Source: UBA2965 sp036526135 (lineage in GTDB: Bacteria > Pseudomonadota > Gammaproteobacteria > Pseudomonadales > Azotimanducaceae). From it: 64,000 nucleotides of DNA. The notes beneath the pieces were generated by a model. That model did no database searches. It was not told the DNA's origin and saw only the letters and a list, made by a program, of their open reading frames with translations. The stretch lies in the NCBI GenBank assembly GCA_036526135.1, contig DATCZA010000017.1, positions 274,907-338,906 of the forward strand, written 5' to 3'. A program made the position numbers and the translations under genes. Below, in pieces: positions 54,191-63,341 of this stretch (positions within the stretch are counted from its first letter, which is position 1; each line of letters starts with the position of its first letter).

Positions 54191-54904
54191 CTATTGGGCT
54201 TCGCCGATGTCCAGATCGTCGGTCAGCTCCTCCAGGGCCGTGCGCACCAGGCGAGCCCAACCGCTGAACAGACGCCGCACTTCCGCGGCGTTGGTTACCG
54301 AGGTGGACTCCGTCATCCAGCCGGTCTGCTGGGCGGCGCGCCGATCCACGGCGCGCACCAGCACGCTGCCGCTTTGGGAATCCGCCAGCTCTATGACCAG
54401 CGTCGCCTCGCCGACAGAATCCAGGTAGGTGTTGCCTCGACCAATGGGTTCCGGCGGTACCCGGGACACCACGTCGAGCAGCGCGCCGCGCACGATGAGC
54501 ACGTCGGGCCCGGGCTCCGAAACGATCTCCAGGCTTTTGATCTTCGCAAGCTCGCTGCGGAAAGCTTCGCTTGCGGCCGCGGCGACGCGCTCTTTCTGCT
54601 GCTCGTCCAGGGGAAACTCGTTCTTGCCGCTGCGACCGGCGGTGCCCCGGTATCCGGTCGACTTGACCGGTCGATACTGAATGCCCGCTCCCTGCAGAAG
54701 AATCTTGTTGTAGCTTCTCAGGTCGAGGTCCGAGCGGGCCCAGGCCTGGGTAACCCGGGTTCCCTTCACGGGATACAGGCCGTCGTAGGACATCTCGTCC
54801 GGGGCCGCCTCGGTGTTGATGGTTGGTGTCGTGCTCGCGCAGGCCCCCAGCAGCAGGACGGCCAGCGGCAGCGCGAACCTGGCGATGCGGCTGTTCTTTT
54901 TCAT
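54191..54904 (-). CDS. DUF3313 lipoprotein
   Basis: A 237-residue lipoprotein with a clear lipobox (LLLGACAS, Cys22). DUF3313 features are the segment DLRSYNKILLQGAGIQYRPV, the Ala-rich helix QKERVAAAASEAFRSELAK and the C-terminal GWARLVRTALEELTD. The family is found in outer-membrane lipoproteins of proteobacteria, without a defined role. The ATG at 54904 is preceded by GGGGGAA; the frame is open upstream but that extension lacks a signal peptide. It is divergent from the DUF3300-like gene. Confidence 0.88.
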   Translation of the reverse strand: MKKNSRIARFALPLAVLLLGACASTTPTINTEAAPDEMSYDGLYPVKGTRVTQAWARSDLDLRSYNKILLQGAGIQYRPVKSTGYRGTAGRSGKNEFPLDEQQKERVAAAASEAFRSELAKIKSLEIVSEPGPDVLIVRGALLDVVSRVPPEPIGRGNTYLDSVGEATLVIELADSQSGSVLVRAVDRRAAQQTGWMTESTSVTNAAEVRRLFSGWARLVRTALEELTDDLDIGEAQ

Positions 54905-55133
54905 CGCGGATTCCCCCTTTTTTGTCATTGGTGGACGGTTGCTTTCCATGTCGTGAGGGGCCGATGTTAGCGTCAAGCTAACCGAAAGCAAGGCGGCCTA
55001 CTGGCAGGTGGCCTCGCAGCCCGCAGCCTGGGCGTCCCCTGGGCAGTCACCGCGTTCGGGTTGTCGTCGTGGGCACGATCACGGCTTTCGACTACACTGC
55101 CCGGTCTCCTGCGCAGACCCCCCGAGGAACGTT

Positions 55134-57788
55134 ATGGACCGCTGGGCACCAACAGGCCTTGCGTTGATCAGTTCGCTGTTGCTTGTGAGCGCGTCGCCCG
55201 TCCCGTCGTGGCTGATGCTGAGTTCGGCTCAGGCGTCAGAGCCGGCGGCTGGCCCGTCTGCCACCGCGTCTGCCACCGCGTCTGCCACCGCGTCTGCCAC
55301 CGCGTCTGCCACCGCGTCTGCCGGCAAGACTGAAGCGCCGACGCCAGGGCAGTTTCCGAGGTCCGTGGATGTCGAGGGCGGGTTGGTGGTGATTCACGCT
55401 CCGCAGATTCGCGCGTGGGATGATTTCGAGGACATCGAGGGACTCGCGGCGTTGGAGCTGCGCACGGACGACGGCGCCCCCGGCCGGTTTGGCACCATCG
55501 CGTTCAGGGCAAGGGCCGTCCCGGACCTGGAAGCCCGCGTGGTCCACTTTGACGACATCGAGGTCACCTCGGTGAAGGAGCAGGGCGAAGAAATCTCCGA
55601 GGAGGCACGGGCGCTGTTCGTGGCGGCCATGGATTTGGGGGCCCGGGACGTTCCGCTCGACCTGGTCCTGAGCCACCTGGCTGATGGGGTGATCCCGGAG
55701 TCCACCACGGGCATCCGCTTCGAGCCTCCAGAGATACTCGTTTCCACCGCCCCAGCCGTGATCGTCCTTTTGCATGGCGAGCCGGCGCTCGCGCCTGTGG
55801 GGGATCGGGGAGCGCTGTTTGCTGCCAATACCAACTGGCCCCTGTTCAGAAACGGCGCCGAGGGAGCCTGGTACCTGCGGGACAACGACAACTGGCTCAC
55901 CGCCGCCGATCTCGACGGTCCGTGGGCTTGGGCGGGTGAGCTTCCGGCCTCTCTGGTTCAGCTGCCGGAAACGGACGACTGGCGCTCCACCCGCGCAGCG
56001 GCTAAGGCATGGTCGCGGCCGCCGGAAAGCGAGCCCCCATCGGTTTTCGTATCCACCGAGCCGGCCGAGCTGATCCTGATTGACGGCGAGCCGGAACTGG
56101 TAGAAATCGGCACCCTTGGCCTGTCCTTCGTCGCGAATACCGAAAGCCCGCTGTTCGGCTACTCCGAGCGCTGGTACTACCTCGTTTCCGGACGCTGGTT
56201 CACGAGCAGGGCGCTCGATGGCAGGTGGTCGGCCGTGCTCGAGTTGCCCAAGGCGTTTGCCCAGATTCCTGAAGATCACGAAAAGGCTGACGTGCTGGCC
56301 GCGGTTCCCGATACGCCAGCAGCCAGAATGGCCGCTCTGGATGCCCAGATTCCCGAGAAGACCGAGGTGCCTCGGGATCTCAGCATGCCGGAAACCGTGA
56401 CCTATGTGGGCGAACCGGTGTTCGAGCCCATCCCGGGCACCAACCTCAAGCGTGCGACGAACACCGCCTACTCGGTCATTCAGGCCGGCGCGGACTACTA
56501 CCTGTGCTACAGCGGCATGTGGTACGCGGCTTCGGCGCCCGAAGGGCCCTGGCGCGTGACCAGTCACGTGCCCTCCCAGGTCTACCAGATCCCGCCCAGC
56601 TCGCCGGTCTACAACACCACCTACGTGAAGGTTCAAGAGGAAAGCCCGGTCTCGGTGACCTTCGGCGTGACCCAGGGCTACTCGAGCGTGTACGTCTCCA
56701 ACGGGGTGCCCGTCTACGGAACCGGCTGGTACTACCCGCCCTACTACTATTACTACGGCGGCTATCCGATCTACTTCGCTTATCCGTACACGTATGGCTC
56801 CGCCTCTTTCTACAACCCGGCCACGGGCACCTACGGCAGCGTTTCGAGGGCCTACGGACCTTACGGCGGCTGGGGTTACGCCTCGGCCTACAACCCGACC
56901 ACGGGCACTTACGGTCGGGCGGAGGCGGTTTGGGATCACGACGAGTGGTATGCGGTGGGCGAGGCCTACAACCCCCACACCGGGCGGTACTACACAACCG
57001 AGCGGTACTACGATGCCGATGACGAGCGCTGGGAAATCGACTCCCGGTTCTCCGGCGAGCGTGGTTACGTAGACGTGTCCAGAGAGTTCGACGAAGACTC
57101 CGGTCGCGCCACCATTGAAACGTCCCGGGGCGGGGAAGGCACCTTCTCTCGCGAGAAAAGCGACGGGGGCTGGAACACCAGCGGCGAGTTCGAGACCGCC
57201 GGCGGCCGCACCGTCACCGGCAGCGGCCGCTACGAAGACGGCGAAGGAAGCTCCACGCTGCGTGGCTCCGAAGGGGGTACCGGCACCATAGAAAGGTCGG
57301 TGGATGATGGCGTGGTGACCCGGGACGGCACCTTTTCCAAGGATGGCAAGACCATCGAGACGGAAACCACCCGCGACGGCACGGGGCGGCGCACGTCGTT
57401 CGAGACCTCAGAAGGCACCAGCGGCGCGGTCGGCGGCCGGGGACAGCAGCGCACGGCGCTGGCGCAGACCGAGTCCGGTGATCTGTACGCGGCGCGAGAC
57501 GGGAACGTCTACAGGAAATCGGATGACGGCTGGTCGCGTCACAGCGACGGCAGCTGGGAGACCATCCCGATGCCCAGCCGCGACGCCGATGCCGGCGCCC
57601 GATCCTATGGCGGGGGCGATTACCGCCAGTCCGCGTCTAGCGCCTATCGAGGCGGCGCGGATCTTGATGCCGATCGCTATCGCGGCCTGGATCGCGATTA
57701 CTCCGCCCGACAGCGCGGCATGACCCGCGCCGGCTCGTATGGGGGACAACGCGGCAGCTTCGGTCGGCTGCAGGGCCGGCGCCGTTAG
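55134..57788 (+). CDS. Large repeat-rich exported protein, DUF3300-like
   Basis: An 884-residue protein with a signal peptide (residues 1-35). It is followed by a short SATA-repeat segment. The middle holds three related blocks, each with a GEP segment, an NT(N/E/A) turn, a Trp/Tyr-rich pair such as WYYLVSGRWFTS or YLCYSGMWYAAS, a (D/E)GPW or DGRW turn and a conserved Q(L/I)P end (about residues 195-290, 300-390, 425-500). Then comes a Tyr/Gly/Pro-rich region (PPYYYYYGGYPIYFAYPYTY), a Gly/Ser/Thr/Glu-rich segment and a basic C terminus. The repeats resemble DUF3300-type beta sandwiches. It is probably secreted or surface-exposed; function is unknown. Confidence 0.8.
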   Translation: MDRWAPTGLALISSLLLVSASPVPSWLMLSSAQASEPAAGPSATASATASATASATASATASAGKTEAPTPGQFPRSVDVEGGLVVIHAPQIRAWDDFEDIEGLAALELRTDDGAPGRFGTIAFRARAVPDLEARVVHFDDIEVTSVKEQGEEISEEARALFVAAMDLGARDVPLDLVLSHLADGVIPESTTGIRFEPPEILVSTAPAVIVLLHGEPALAPVGDRGALFAANTNWPLFRNGAEGAWYLRDNDNWLTAADLDGPWAWAGELPASLVQLPETDDWRSTRAAAKAWSRPPESEPPSVFVSTEPAELILIDGEPELVEIGTLGLSFVANTESPLFGYSERWYYLVSGRWFTSRALDGRWSAVLELPKAFAQIPEDHEKADVLAAVPDTPAARMAALDAQIPEKTEVPRDLSMPETVTYVGEPVFEPIPGTNLKRATNTAYSVIQAGADYYLCYSGMWYAASAPEGPWRVTSHVPSQVYQIPPSSPVYNTTYVKVQEESPVSVTFGVTQGYSSVYVSNGVPVYGTGWYYPPYYYYYGGYPIYFAYPYTYGSASFYNPATGTYGSVSRAYGPYGGWGYASAYNPTTGTYGRAEAVWDHDEWYAVGEAYNPHTGRYYTTERYYDADDERWEIDSRFSGERGYVDVSREFDEDSGRATIETSRGGEGTFSREKSDGGWNTSGEFETAGGRTVTGSGRYEDGEGSSTLRGSEGGTGTIERSVDDGVVTRDGTFSKDGKTIETETTRDGTGRRTSFETSEGTSGAVGGRGQQRTALAQTESGDLYAARDGNVYRKSDDGWSRHSDGSWETIPMPSRDADAGARSYGGGDYRQSASSAYRGGADLDADRYRGLDRDYSARQRGMTRAGSYGGQRGSFGRLQGRRR
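55256..55322 (+). repeat. 12-bp tandem repeat, five and a half copies, inside the DUF3300-like gene
   Basis: The unit GTCTGCCACCGC is repeated five times without variation (55256-55315) and then partly (GTCTGCC, 55316-55322). It encodes the repeating SATA tetrapeptide just after the signal peptide. Because the unit is 12 bases, gain or loss of copies keeps the reading frame. The perfect identity points to recent slippage expansion. Confidence 0.95.
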
Positions 57789-57858
57789 CACCAGCCGGTA
57801 CGGCCTGGAAATACGGTTGCTAGGTGCCGGATCGGGAGCGGTCCAGGGGCGATTGGGA

Positions 57859-58242
57859 TCAGCCGGATTCGAACGCGCTGGCCGCGGCGAACTGCCAGGC
57901 GCCATTTTCCTGTCGGCAAAGATAGTGGACGGATTGCCCCTGGGTACCCTTGGCGGTCACGTTGCGGAACGCCGCCTTGCGACAGGTCTCGCCTTCCACC
58001 TCGGCGGTCTCGAGAATTCTGATCGACCCGCTGTTGCCGGTTTTCGGGTTGCTCCAGTCGAAGCGCTCGCCGTCAGCGCCGTCTTCCAGGGCCTGGCGCA
58101 TTTCCGCTTTGAACAGATCCCAGTCGCTCTCCTTGAACTCGTTGGCGGCCGACCCGCGCATCCAGCCCCAGAAGGCCGTGGCAGGCGCCGCAACGACGAC
58201 CAGCAGGAGCAGGGTAAGGATTCGCGAGTGCCGCTGCGCCAT
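57859..58242 (-). CDS. Exported small protein, RT0821/Lpp0805-like surface antigen domain
   Basis: A 127-residue protein with a signal peptide ending PATAFWGW. The rest resembles the small lipoprotein/surface antigen domain: FKAEMRQALEDGADGERFDW followed by SNPKTGNSGSIRILE and a Cys pair at about residues 86 and 108 (EGETCRK and VHYLCRQ). The match is to pattern only and weak, so the family name is tentative. It is convergent with the DUF3300-like gene and divergent from the sulfatase. Confidence 0.7.
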   Translation of the reverse strand: MAQRHSRILTLLLLVVVAAPATAFWGWMRGSAANEFKESDWDLFKAEMRQALEDGADGERFDWSNPKTGNSGSIRILETAEVEGETCRKAAFRNVTAKGTQGQSVHYLCRQENGAWQFAAASAFESG

Positions 58243-58530
58243 GATGTTTTCGACCCCGTCGAAAAAGGAGTCAAGTCTAGCCTAAGGTCGCGGATCTGCT
58301 CCACCGATCCCGGCCTGGCAGCCGGCGCAGCGCTTCCGGCGGCGAGGGGGTGAGGTGACTCGATGCGTCAGGTTTAGCCGGTTTGCCTGTCCACGAGACC
58401 CGGGTATCATGCGGGCGGCGCGCGACGGACCGAGACGAAAATGCTATGTGCGGCGCGCTGCAGATGCCTCGAAGCTCGCTATGGGCGGGCTCAACGAAAA
58501 TCCATTTTTGAAACGCTAGGGAGTTTACAC
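58243..58530. other. Intergenic region upstream of the sulfatase
   Basis: 288 bases between the divergent small antigen-like gene and the sulfatase gene. GGGAG (58519-58523) is the probable ribosome site for the sulfatase. No strong promoter box, tRNA or hairpin terminator was recognised. Confidence 0.6.
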
Positions 58531-60069
58531 ATGCGACGCATTTTGCTCGCGATGGGCGCGTCTTTGCTCTTGCCCGCCATGGGGCTGGCTGCCGACAAGC
58601 CAAACATACTCGTCATCTGGGGCGACGACATCGGTCAAAGCAACATCAGTGCCTACACCCGCGGCATGATGGGCTACCCCACGCCCAACATCGACCGGAT
58701 AGCGGCCGAGGGTATCCTGTTCACCGACTACTACGGCGAGCAGAGCTGCACCGCCGGGCGCTCGTCCTTCATCATGGGTCAGAGCGTCTTCCGTACCGGG
58801 CTGTCGAAGGTCGGTCTGCCGGGCGCGGAGGAAGGCATGCAGGTGGAGGACCCCTCCATAGCCGGCCTGCTGAAGGACCAGGGCTACGCTACGGGCCAGT
58901 TCGGCAAGAACCATCTGGGTGACCGAGACGAGCACCTGCCCACCAATCACGGTTTCGACGAGTTCTTCGGCAATCTGTATCACCTGAACGCCGAAGAGGA
59001 ACCCGAGAACGAGGACTACCCGAAGAATCCCGAGTTTCGCGAGCGTTTCGGCCCGCGCGGCGTCATTCGCTCGAGCGCCGACGGCCAGATCGAGGACACC
59101 GGGCCGCTCACCAAGAAACGCATGGAAACCGTCGATGACGAAACCGTGGCGGCGGCCATGGATTTCATGGAGCGGCAGCATGCCGCGGGCAAGCCGTTCT
59201 TCGTCTGGTGGAGCGGAACCCGCATGCACTTCCGCACCCACGTCAAGGACGAGATGCGCGGTATTTCCGGGCAGGACGAGTACTCGGACGGCATGGTCGA
59301 GCACGACATGCACGTGGGGATGTTCCTGGACAAGCTGGATGCGCTCGGCATTGCCGACAACACCATCATCCACTACTCCACGGATAACGGCCCGCACTAC
59401 AACACCTGGCCGGACGCTGCCTCTACGCCTTTCCGGGGCGAGAAGAACACCAACTGGGAAGGCGGCTGGCGCGTGCCGGCAGCCGTGCGCTGGCCTGGCG
59501 TCGTGAAGCCCGGGACGGTAAGTAACGGCATCGTTCATCACATGGACTGGCTGCCGACATTTCTGGCGGCGGCGGGAAAGACCGACATCAAGGAAGACCT
59601 TCTGGACGGGTACCGCTCCCCTGCCATGAAGCGGCGCTACCGTGTCCATCTCGATGGCTACGACCTCACCGACCACCTCAAGGATCCCCAGGGGGTGGAA
59701 AGCCCGCGCAAGGAGATTTTTTACTTCTCCGACGATGGCGATCTGACGGCTCTACGATATCAGGACTGGAAGCTGATCTTCATGGAGCAACGCGTCGAAG
59801 GCACGCTTCAGGCCTGGGCCGAGCCCTTCGTGCCGCTGCGTGTTCCGCTGCTCTTCAACTTGAGGCGCGATCCTTACGAGCGCTCGCAGAAGACGTCCAA
59901 CACCTACTACGACTGGCTCATTGATCGGGTCTTCCTCATGGTGCCGGCGCAGGTCTACGTGGGCCAGTTCCTGGCCACGTTCAGGGAGTACCCGCCGCGC
60001 CAGAAGGCGGCGAGCTTCTCCCTGGAGCGGGTCCTCGAGCAGCTGCAGGAGGGCGGCGACTCGCGCTAG
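58531..60069 (+). CDS. Arylsulfatase family enzyme
   Basis: A 512-residue exported sulfatase. The signal peptide ends at MGLAADKPN. Metal-binding Asp pair is in VIWGDDIGQSN, and the formylglycine site reads Cys73 in QSCTAGRSSFI, the CxAxR form used by many bacterial arylsulfatases after modification by formylglycine-generating enzyme. The third metal Asp-Asn is in IHYSTDNGPHYNTWPD, and HLGDRDEHLPTNHGFDEFFG is characteristic. It would release sulfate from sulfate esters in the periplasm. The ATG has GGGAG upstream; the frame is open further upstream without a signal peptide. No modifying enzyme gene is nearby. Confidence 0.92.
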   Translation: MRRILLAMGASLLLPAMGLAADKPNILVIWGDDIGQSNISAYTRGMMGYPTPNIDRIAAEGILFTDYYGEQSCTAGRSSFIMGQSVFRTGLSKVGLPGAEEGMQVEDPSIAGLLKDQGYATGQFGKNHLGDRDEHLPTNHGFDEFFGNLYHLNAEEEPENEDYPKNPEFRERFGPRGVIRSSADGQIEDTGPLTKKRMETVDDETVAAAMDFMERQHAAGKPFFVWWSGTRMHFRTHVKDEMRGISGQDEYSDGMVEHDMHVGMFLDKLDALGIADNTIIHYSTDNGPHYNTWPDAASTPFRGEKNTNWEGGWRVPAAVRWPGVVKPGTVSNGIVHHMDWLPTFLAAAGKTDIKEDLLDGYRSPAMKRRYRVHLDGYDLTDHLKDPQGVESPRKEIFYFSDDGDLTALRYQDWKLIFMEQRVEGTLQAWAEPFVPLRVPLLFNLRRDPYERSQKTSNTYYDWLIDRVFLMVPAQVYVGQFLATFREYPPRQKAASFSLERVLEQLQEGGDSR

Positions 60070-60174
60070 CGCCGTTCATCGACCCAGTGGGCGGCCGTAT
60101 TCGGCGGTCGCCCGCTGCTTCTCCTGAAGCGCCAGGTCCTTTCCGCAGACGCTCTCCCGTTCGAAACCGGCGGG

Positions 60175-61512
60175 CTACGGCTCGTCTGACTCCTGGCTGC
60201 TCAAATACGTGAAGAAATCCCGGGCAATCTTGGATCGTGCCGACCAGCCTGCTTGCTCCAGATGGCTTCTCGCCAGGGCAGAGATGTCTCCGGAAATGTA
60301 GACCCGGCCGTCCGAAGGGACGTCGGGGTCCTGTGCCGGCCACAGGCCGACGGCCTCGACGGTGGTCGGGTTCCACGTCAGGTGGTCAACGGGAAGCATG
60401 GCGACACGGTTGCCGCCGGTGTCGACGGCGATCGAGACGGGTCCGTGCACGGTGATGGCAGCAACGTTCTCCCCCTCCTGGTTCAACCACGCGATCATGG
60501 CCAGGCTCTGGAGGTAGAATCGGGATTCGGCCTCGTCCTCGGCCAGGGTCGCCTGACGCAGGAAGGCGTCCCGCCCGGCAGTGGTTTCGAGCAGCCCCAG
60601 ACCGTTGATGATCAGGGTCTGAATGGTGGGGCTGATGGCGACGTTATCTAAAAACGCGGTCGCCTCCTCCTCCGCCACACCCATGTCCTGCAGCTTGACC
60701 AGGTTCATCTGGCGCAACTCGTAGGCGTCGCGTTCCCAGATGGCCTCGTTGACGTCCACCACCAGATCGACGATGCCTCCGATGGGCACCGCCAGCTCGG
60801 CCAGGAAATAGCCGCTGCTGTCGACGACGGCCACGTCGGCGATTCCCTTTCTGAGAGTTTCGTTGGAGGTATATGGATCGGTACCCAGCTTCTTGGCCCA
60901 GCGCCGCTCCGCGCGGGTGGTTCCCATCAGGCTTTTGCCGAGATCGACGGCCCCCTCGCCTGCCTGCTCCGCGATGCTGGCCTCCTCCCCGGAGTCGTCG
61001 GCGCCCGTCGCCGACTTTGCTGCCGACGCCGTCGTGGCCACCGCGCCCTCGACTTTGCGTTTCTGCCTGTTGAACATGCGTGCCAGGCCCCCGGGGAGCC
61101 CGGTGACGGTGCCGATGGGGTTCGTGACGATGGTCGCGGCGGCGCTGACGGGGGCGGTGACGGCCCTTACCGCCGACTGGGCAGCTGCTTCCATGAAAAC
61201 TTTGGTTTTCGACAGGCCGTCCAGCTCGGCCAGCGCGCCTATCTCGTTGATGCGCGTTCGAAGCATGGACGAGCCGTAGGCTTCAAATGTCCCGAAAGGC
61301 GAGTCGATGACGTAGGTGTTCATGAAGCCATCGTTGACGATTTCCTCGCGTACCTCGTGGTGCTCTCCGTTGCGGGTCTCGGCGCTGAGCACTTCGCTGG
61401 CCTTCAGAATCAAGGGGGAATCGAATTCCTGCTGCTCCTCGGTGTCGGTGGCTTGGGATGGCACGCACACCGCGGCTAGAATGAGCGCCAGCGAGACGTT
61501 ACGTATATTCAT
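60175..61512 (-). CDS. Hypothetical exported protein
   Basis: A 445-residue protein with a signal peptide ending SQATDTEE. I do not recognise the family. An N-terminal segment (LSAETRNGEHHEVREEIVND) is followed by a long Ala/Gly/Val-rich region (about residues 105-160, for example AVRAVTAPVSAAATIV) that could be a membrane-interacting stretch, a linker (SATGADDSGEEASIAEQ), an Arg/Lys-rich part and a globular C-terminal half with MIAWLNQEGENVAAITVHGP. The ATG at 61512 keeps the signal peptide. It is divergent from the outer-membrane barrel gene at 61744, so the two may share a regulatory region. Confidence 0.7.
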   Translation of the reverse strand: MNIRNVSLALILAAVCVPSQATDTEEQQEFDSPLILKASEVLSAETRNGEHHEVREEIVNDGFMNTYVIDSPFGTFEAYGSSMLRTRINEIGALAELDGLSKTKVFMEAAAQSAVRAVTAPVSAAATIVTNPIGTVTGLPGGLARMFNRQKRKVEGAVATTASAAKSATGADDSGEEASIAEQAGEGAVDLGKSLMGTTRAERRWAKKLGTDPYTSNETLRKGIADVAVVDSSGYFLAELAVPIGGIVDLVVDVNEAIWERDAYELRQMNLVKLQDMGVAEEEATAFLDNVAISPTIQTLIINGLGLLETTAGRDAFLRQATLAEDEAESRFYLQSLAMIAWLNQEGENVAAITVHGPVSIAVDTGGNRVAMLPVDHLTWNPTTVEAVGLWPAQDPDVPSDGRVYISGDISALARSHLEQAGWSARSKIARDFFTYLSSQESDEP

Positions 61513-61743
61513 AGAAAATCCTTGGGCGTTGTCGAGAACCGGCTCTGATGCCGGCAGGTCCCTCGCCGGGAACATCGCTGCGGGGTCTTCACATCTTAGT
61601 CGGGTGGATCGAGGGCTGCATCCGCCAGGGAAATCATGTGGCTCGCGCCATCGCGAGGGCTCTTCCGGGAAAGCTTATGGTCAGTGTCAGGCGACGACGG
61701 GGCCGGCAGGGTGGCGGACGTTGCTGCCCGAGGTGACGATTGG
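61513..61743. other. Intergenic region between divergent exported-protein genes
   Basis: 231 bases separating the hypothetical exported protein and the barrel protein. A short inverted repeat CCGGC-N6-GCCGG occurs near 61542-61557. No convincing promoter box, tRNA or small gene was seen. Confidence 0.6.
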
Positions 61744-62916
61744 ATGACGGGCTTATTCCTGCGCGCGCTGCTCGCTTGGCTCGCTGTGTGTCCTGCGCTG
61801 GTGGAGGGGGCCGAAGCGGTCTCCCCGGAAACGGCGACGGCGGGCGAGCCCGGCCGGCCACTGCCGATGGAATCGGATGGAAAGAGGAACCCTCTGACGC
61901 CCGATGTTCGCGACGACGATACCGAGCTGACGATGCAGCGGGGCGACTTCGTGATTGCCCCCATTCCGATTTCGGACCCGGTGCTTGGAGAGGGTCTGGT
62001 TCTCGCGGCCGCCTATTTCTATCCCCAGACGGAGGAGCAGGCAGCTTCCCAGCCTGCTTCCGTCACCGCGGTGGCGGGAATGTATACCAGCAGCGAGAGC
62101 TACGCTTACGGTATCGGCCAGCAGAACTACTGGGGCGAGGACAGATGGCGCTTCAGCGGCGCCCTGGCTCATGCCGACTTGCAGCTGAAGCTTCGCCCCG
62201 GCGCGGAGAACGGCGACGGGGGGCGGACCGATTGGCTGATCGATGGCAACGTCCTGCAGGCAGAGCTTTCACGCATGATCGCGGGAGACTGGTACCTGGG
62301 CCTGATCAGCCGGTTCGTGGATATCAACCAGAGCTTTGAAACAGACCGGCAAACCGGAAACTTTGACCTGGGCTCGAGTATTCGCACTGTCGGGATGGGC
62401 CTCAGCGTGGAACACGACAGCCGGGACCTCCCGCTGAACTCCTTCTCGGGCCGGCTCTTCGAGCTGCGGGGGCTGTTCAACGACTCGGCGTTCGGCAGCG
62501 ATTCGACCTACCAGGCTTACCATGCCGCCCTGCGCTCCTACCACCTTCTTACGAAGAACGTAGTTCTGGCCTGGGAACTGGAGGCCTGCAAGAAGGCCGG
62601 ATCCGTGCCGTTGTGGGATGCCTGCCGCATCGGCTTGCGTGGATTTCCTGCTACCGACTACCTGGGCAAGCTCTCCGGCTCTGCCCAGATCGAGCTGCGG
62701 TGGAAGTTCTGGAAGCGCTGGGGGCTGGTGGGCTTCGCTGGTGGCGGGGGCGTGGATCAGTCTCTAAACAAGGAAGACGACGGGGAAGTTGTCCCCAGCT
62801 ACGGCGTGGGCTTGCGCTTCATGCTGCTCAAGTCGAAGCGCATCAACTTCCGGCTGGACTACGGGCGCAGCGATGAAGGGGACGCCGTTTACTTTTCTGT
62901 CGGCGAGGCGTTCTAA
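61744..62916 (+). CDS. BamA/Omp85-like surface antigen barrel protein
   Basis: A 390-residue outer-membrane protein with a signal peptide ending LVEGAEAVS. Most of the mature part is alternating beta-strands, with SISSDPVLGEGLVLAAAYF-like FVIAPIPISDPVLGEG, then VEHDSRDLPLNSFSGRLFEL and LRGFPATDYLG. The last two are hallmarks of the Omp85 bacterial surface antigen (D15) barrel (HDxRD...G and LRG(F/Y)), and it ends in an aromatic Phe. There are no POTRA repeats, so it is a stand-alone barrel of the short D15 type. Function in export or lipid handling is open. Confidence 0.85.
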   Translation: MTGLFLRALLAWLAVCPALVEGAEAVSPETATAGEPGRPLPMESDGKRNPLTPDVRDDDTELTMQRGDFVIAPIPISDPVLGEGLVLAAAYFYPQTEEQAASQPASVTAVAGMYTSSESYAYGIGQQNYWGEDRWRFSGALAHADLQLKLRPGAENGDGGRTDWLIDGNVLQAELSRMIAGDWYLGLISRFVDINQSFETDRQTGNFDLGSSIRTVGMGLSVEHDSRDLPLNSFSGRLFELRGLFNDSAFGSDSTYQAYHAALRSYHLLTKNVVLAWELEACKKAGSVPLWDACRIGLRGFPATDYLGKLSGSAQIELRWKFWKRWGLVGFAGGGGVDQSLNKEDDGEVVPSYGVGLRFMLLKSKRINFRLDYGRSDEGDAVYFSVGEAF

Positions 62917-62936
62917 GAAGCCTCGCTCGGCAATGA

Positions 62937-62950
62937 GGGGCCTGGGCCCC
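62937..62950. terminator. GC-rich hairpin between convergent genes
   Basis: GGGGC (62937-62941) and GCCCC (62946-62950) form a 5-bp stem with a CTGG loop between the barrel gene and the convergent small exported protein gene. The following bases contain only scattered T, so a terminator function is likely but unproven. Confidence 0.35.
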
Positions 62951-62969
62951 CGTTGCTTCGTTATGACCG

Positions 62970-63308
62970 TCAGTACTTGAGGTAAAGGGTCTTCCGCAGA
63001 CTCGTGCAGCGATCCGCGTCCAGCTTCTTGCCCAGGTAGTCCCCGTCGTCCTCGGCGGCTTTCTTGAGAATGAGAGCCTTGGCTTTCTCATCATCCGGAA
63101 GGTCGCCGAACTCGCCGAGCAGCTTGAGCCGGATCATCTTGTACCGGCCTTTGTCATCGTCGTCCGCGAAGTTGTCGCCGCAGTACGCCATGGCCCCGGT
63201 GTTCGCTCCGAGTTTTGCCGCTTCCGAAAATACGTCGGCGAGCGCCGCGCCGCTGAGAAGCGTGGTTGTTGCGACCAGCGCGAGTTGATTGGTGAGTTTT
63301 CTGTTCAT
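62970..63308 (-). CDS. Hypothetical small exported protein
   Basis: A 112-residue protein with a signal peptide cleaved after ALA at residue 24. The mature part has two Cys (in MAYCGDN, residue 43, and DADRCTSL near residue 101), an acidic stretch DDDDKGRYK and a helical C-terminal half, so a small disulfide-linked periplasmic protein is likely. I do not recognise a family. It lies 33 bases downstream of the barrel gene at 63342 in the same direction, so it may be transcribed with it. Confidence 0.72.
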   Translation of the reverse strand: MNRKLTNQLALVATTTLLSGAALADVFSEAAKLGANTGAMAYCGDNFADDDDKGRYKMIRLKLLGEFGDLPDDEKAKALILKKAAEDDGDYLGKKLDADRCTSLRKTLYLKY

Positions 63309-63341
63309 GGTCTGATCCTCCTGGTTGGGTTGCTGTGTTGG

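Noticed and set aside
55256..55322. CRISPR-like repeat array
   Set aside because: The units are 12 bases with no spacers and encode a peptide repeat in a real gene.
55236..56978. Open frame of 580 codons opposite the DUF3300-like gene
   Set aside because: The plus-strand protein has a signal peptide and internal repeats; the opposite frame is a mirror of its codon bias.
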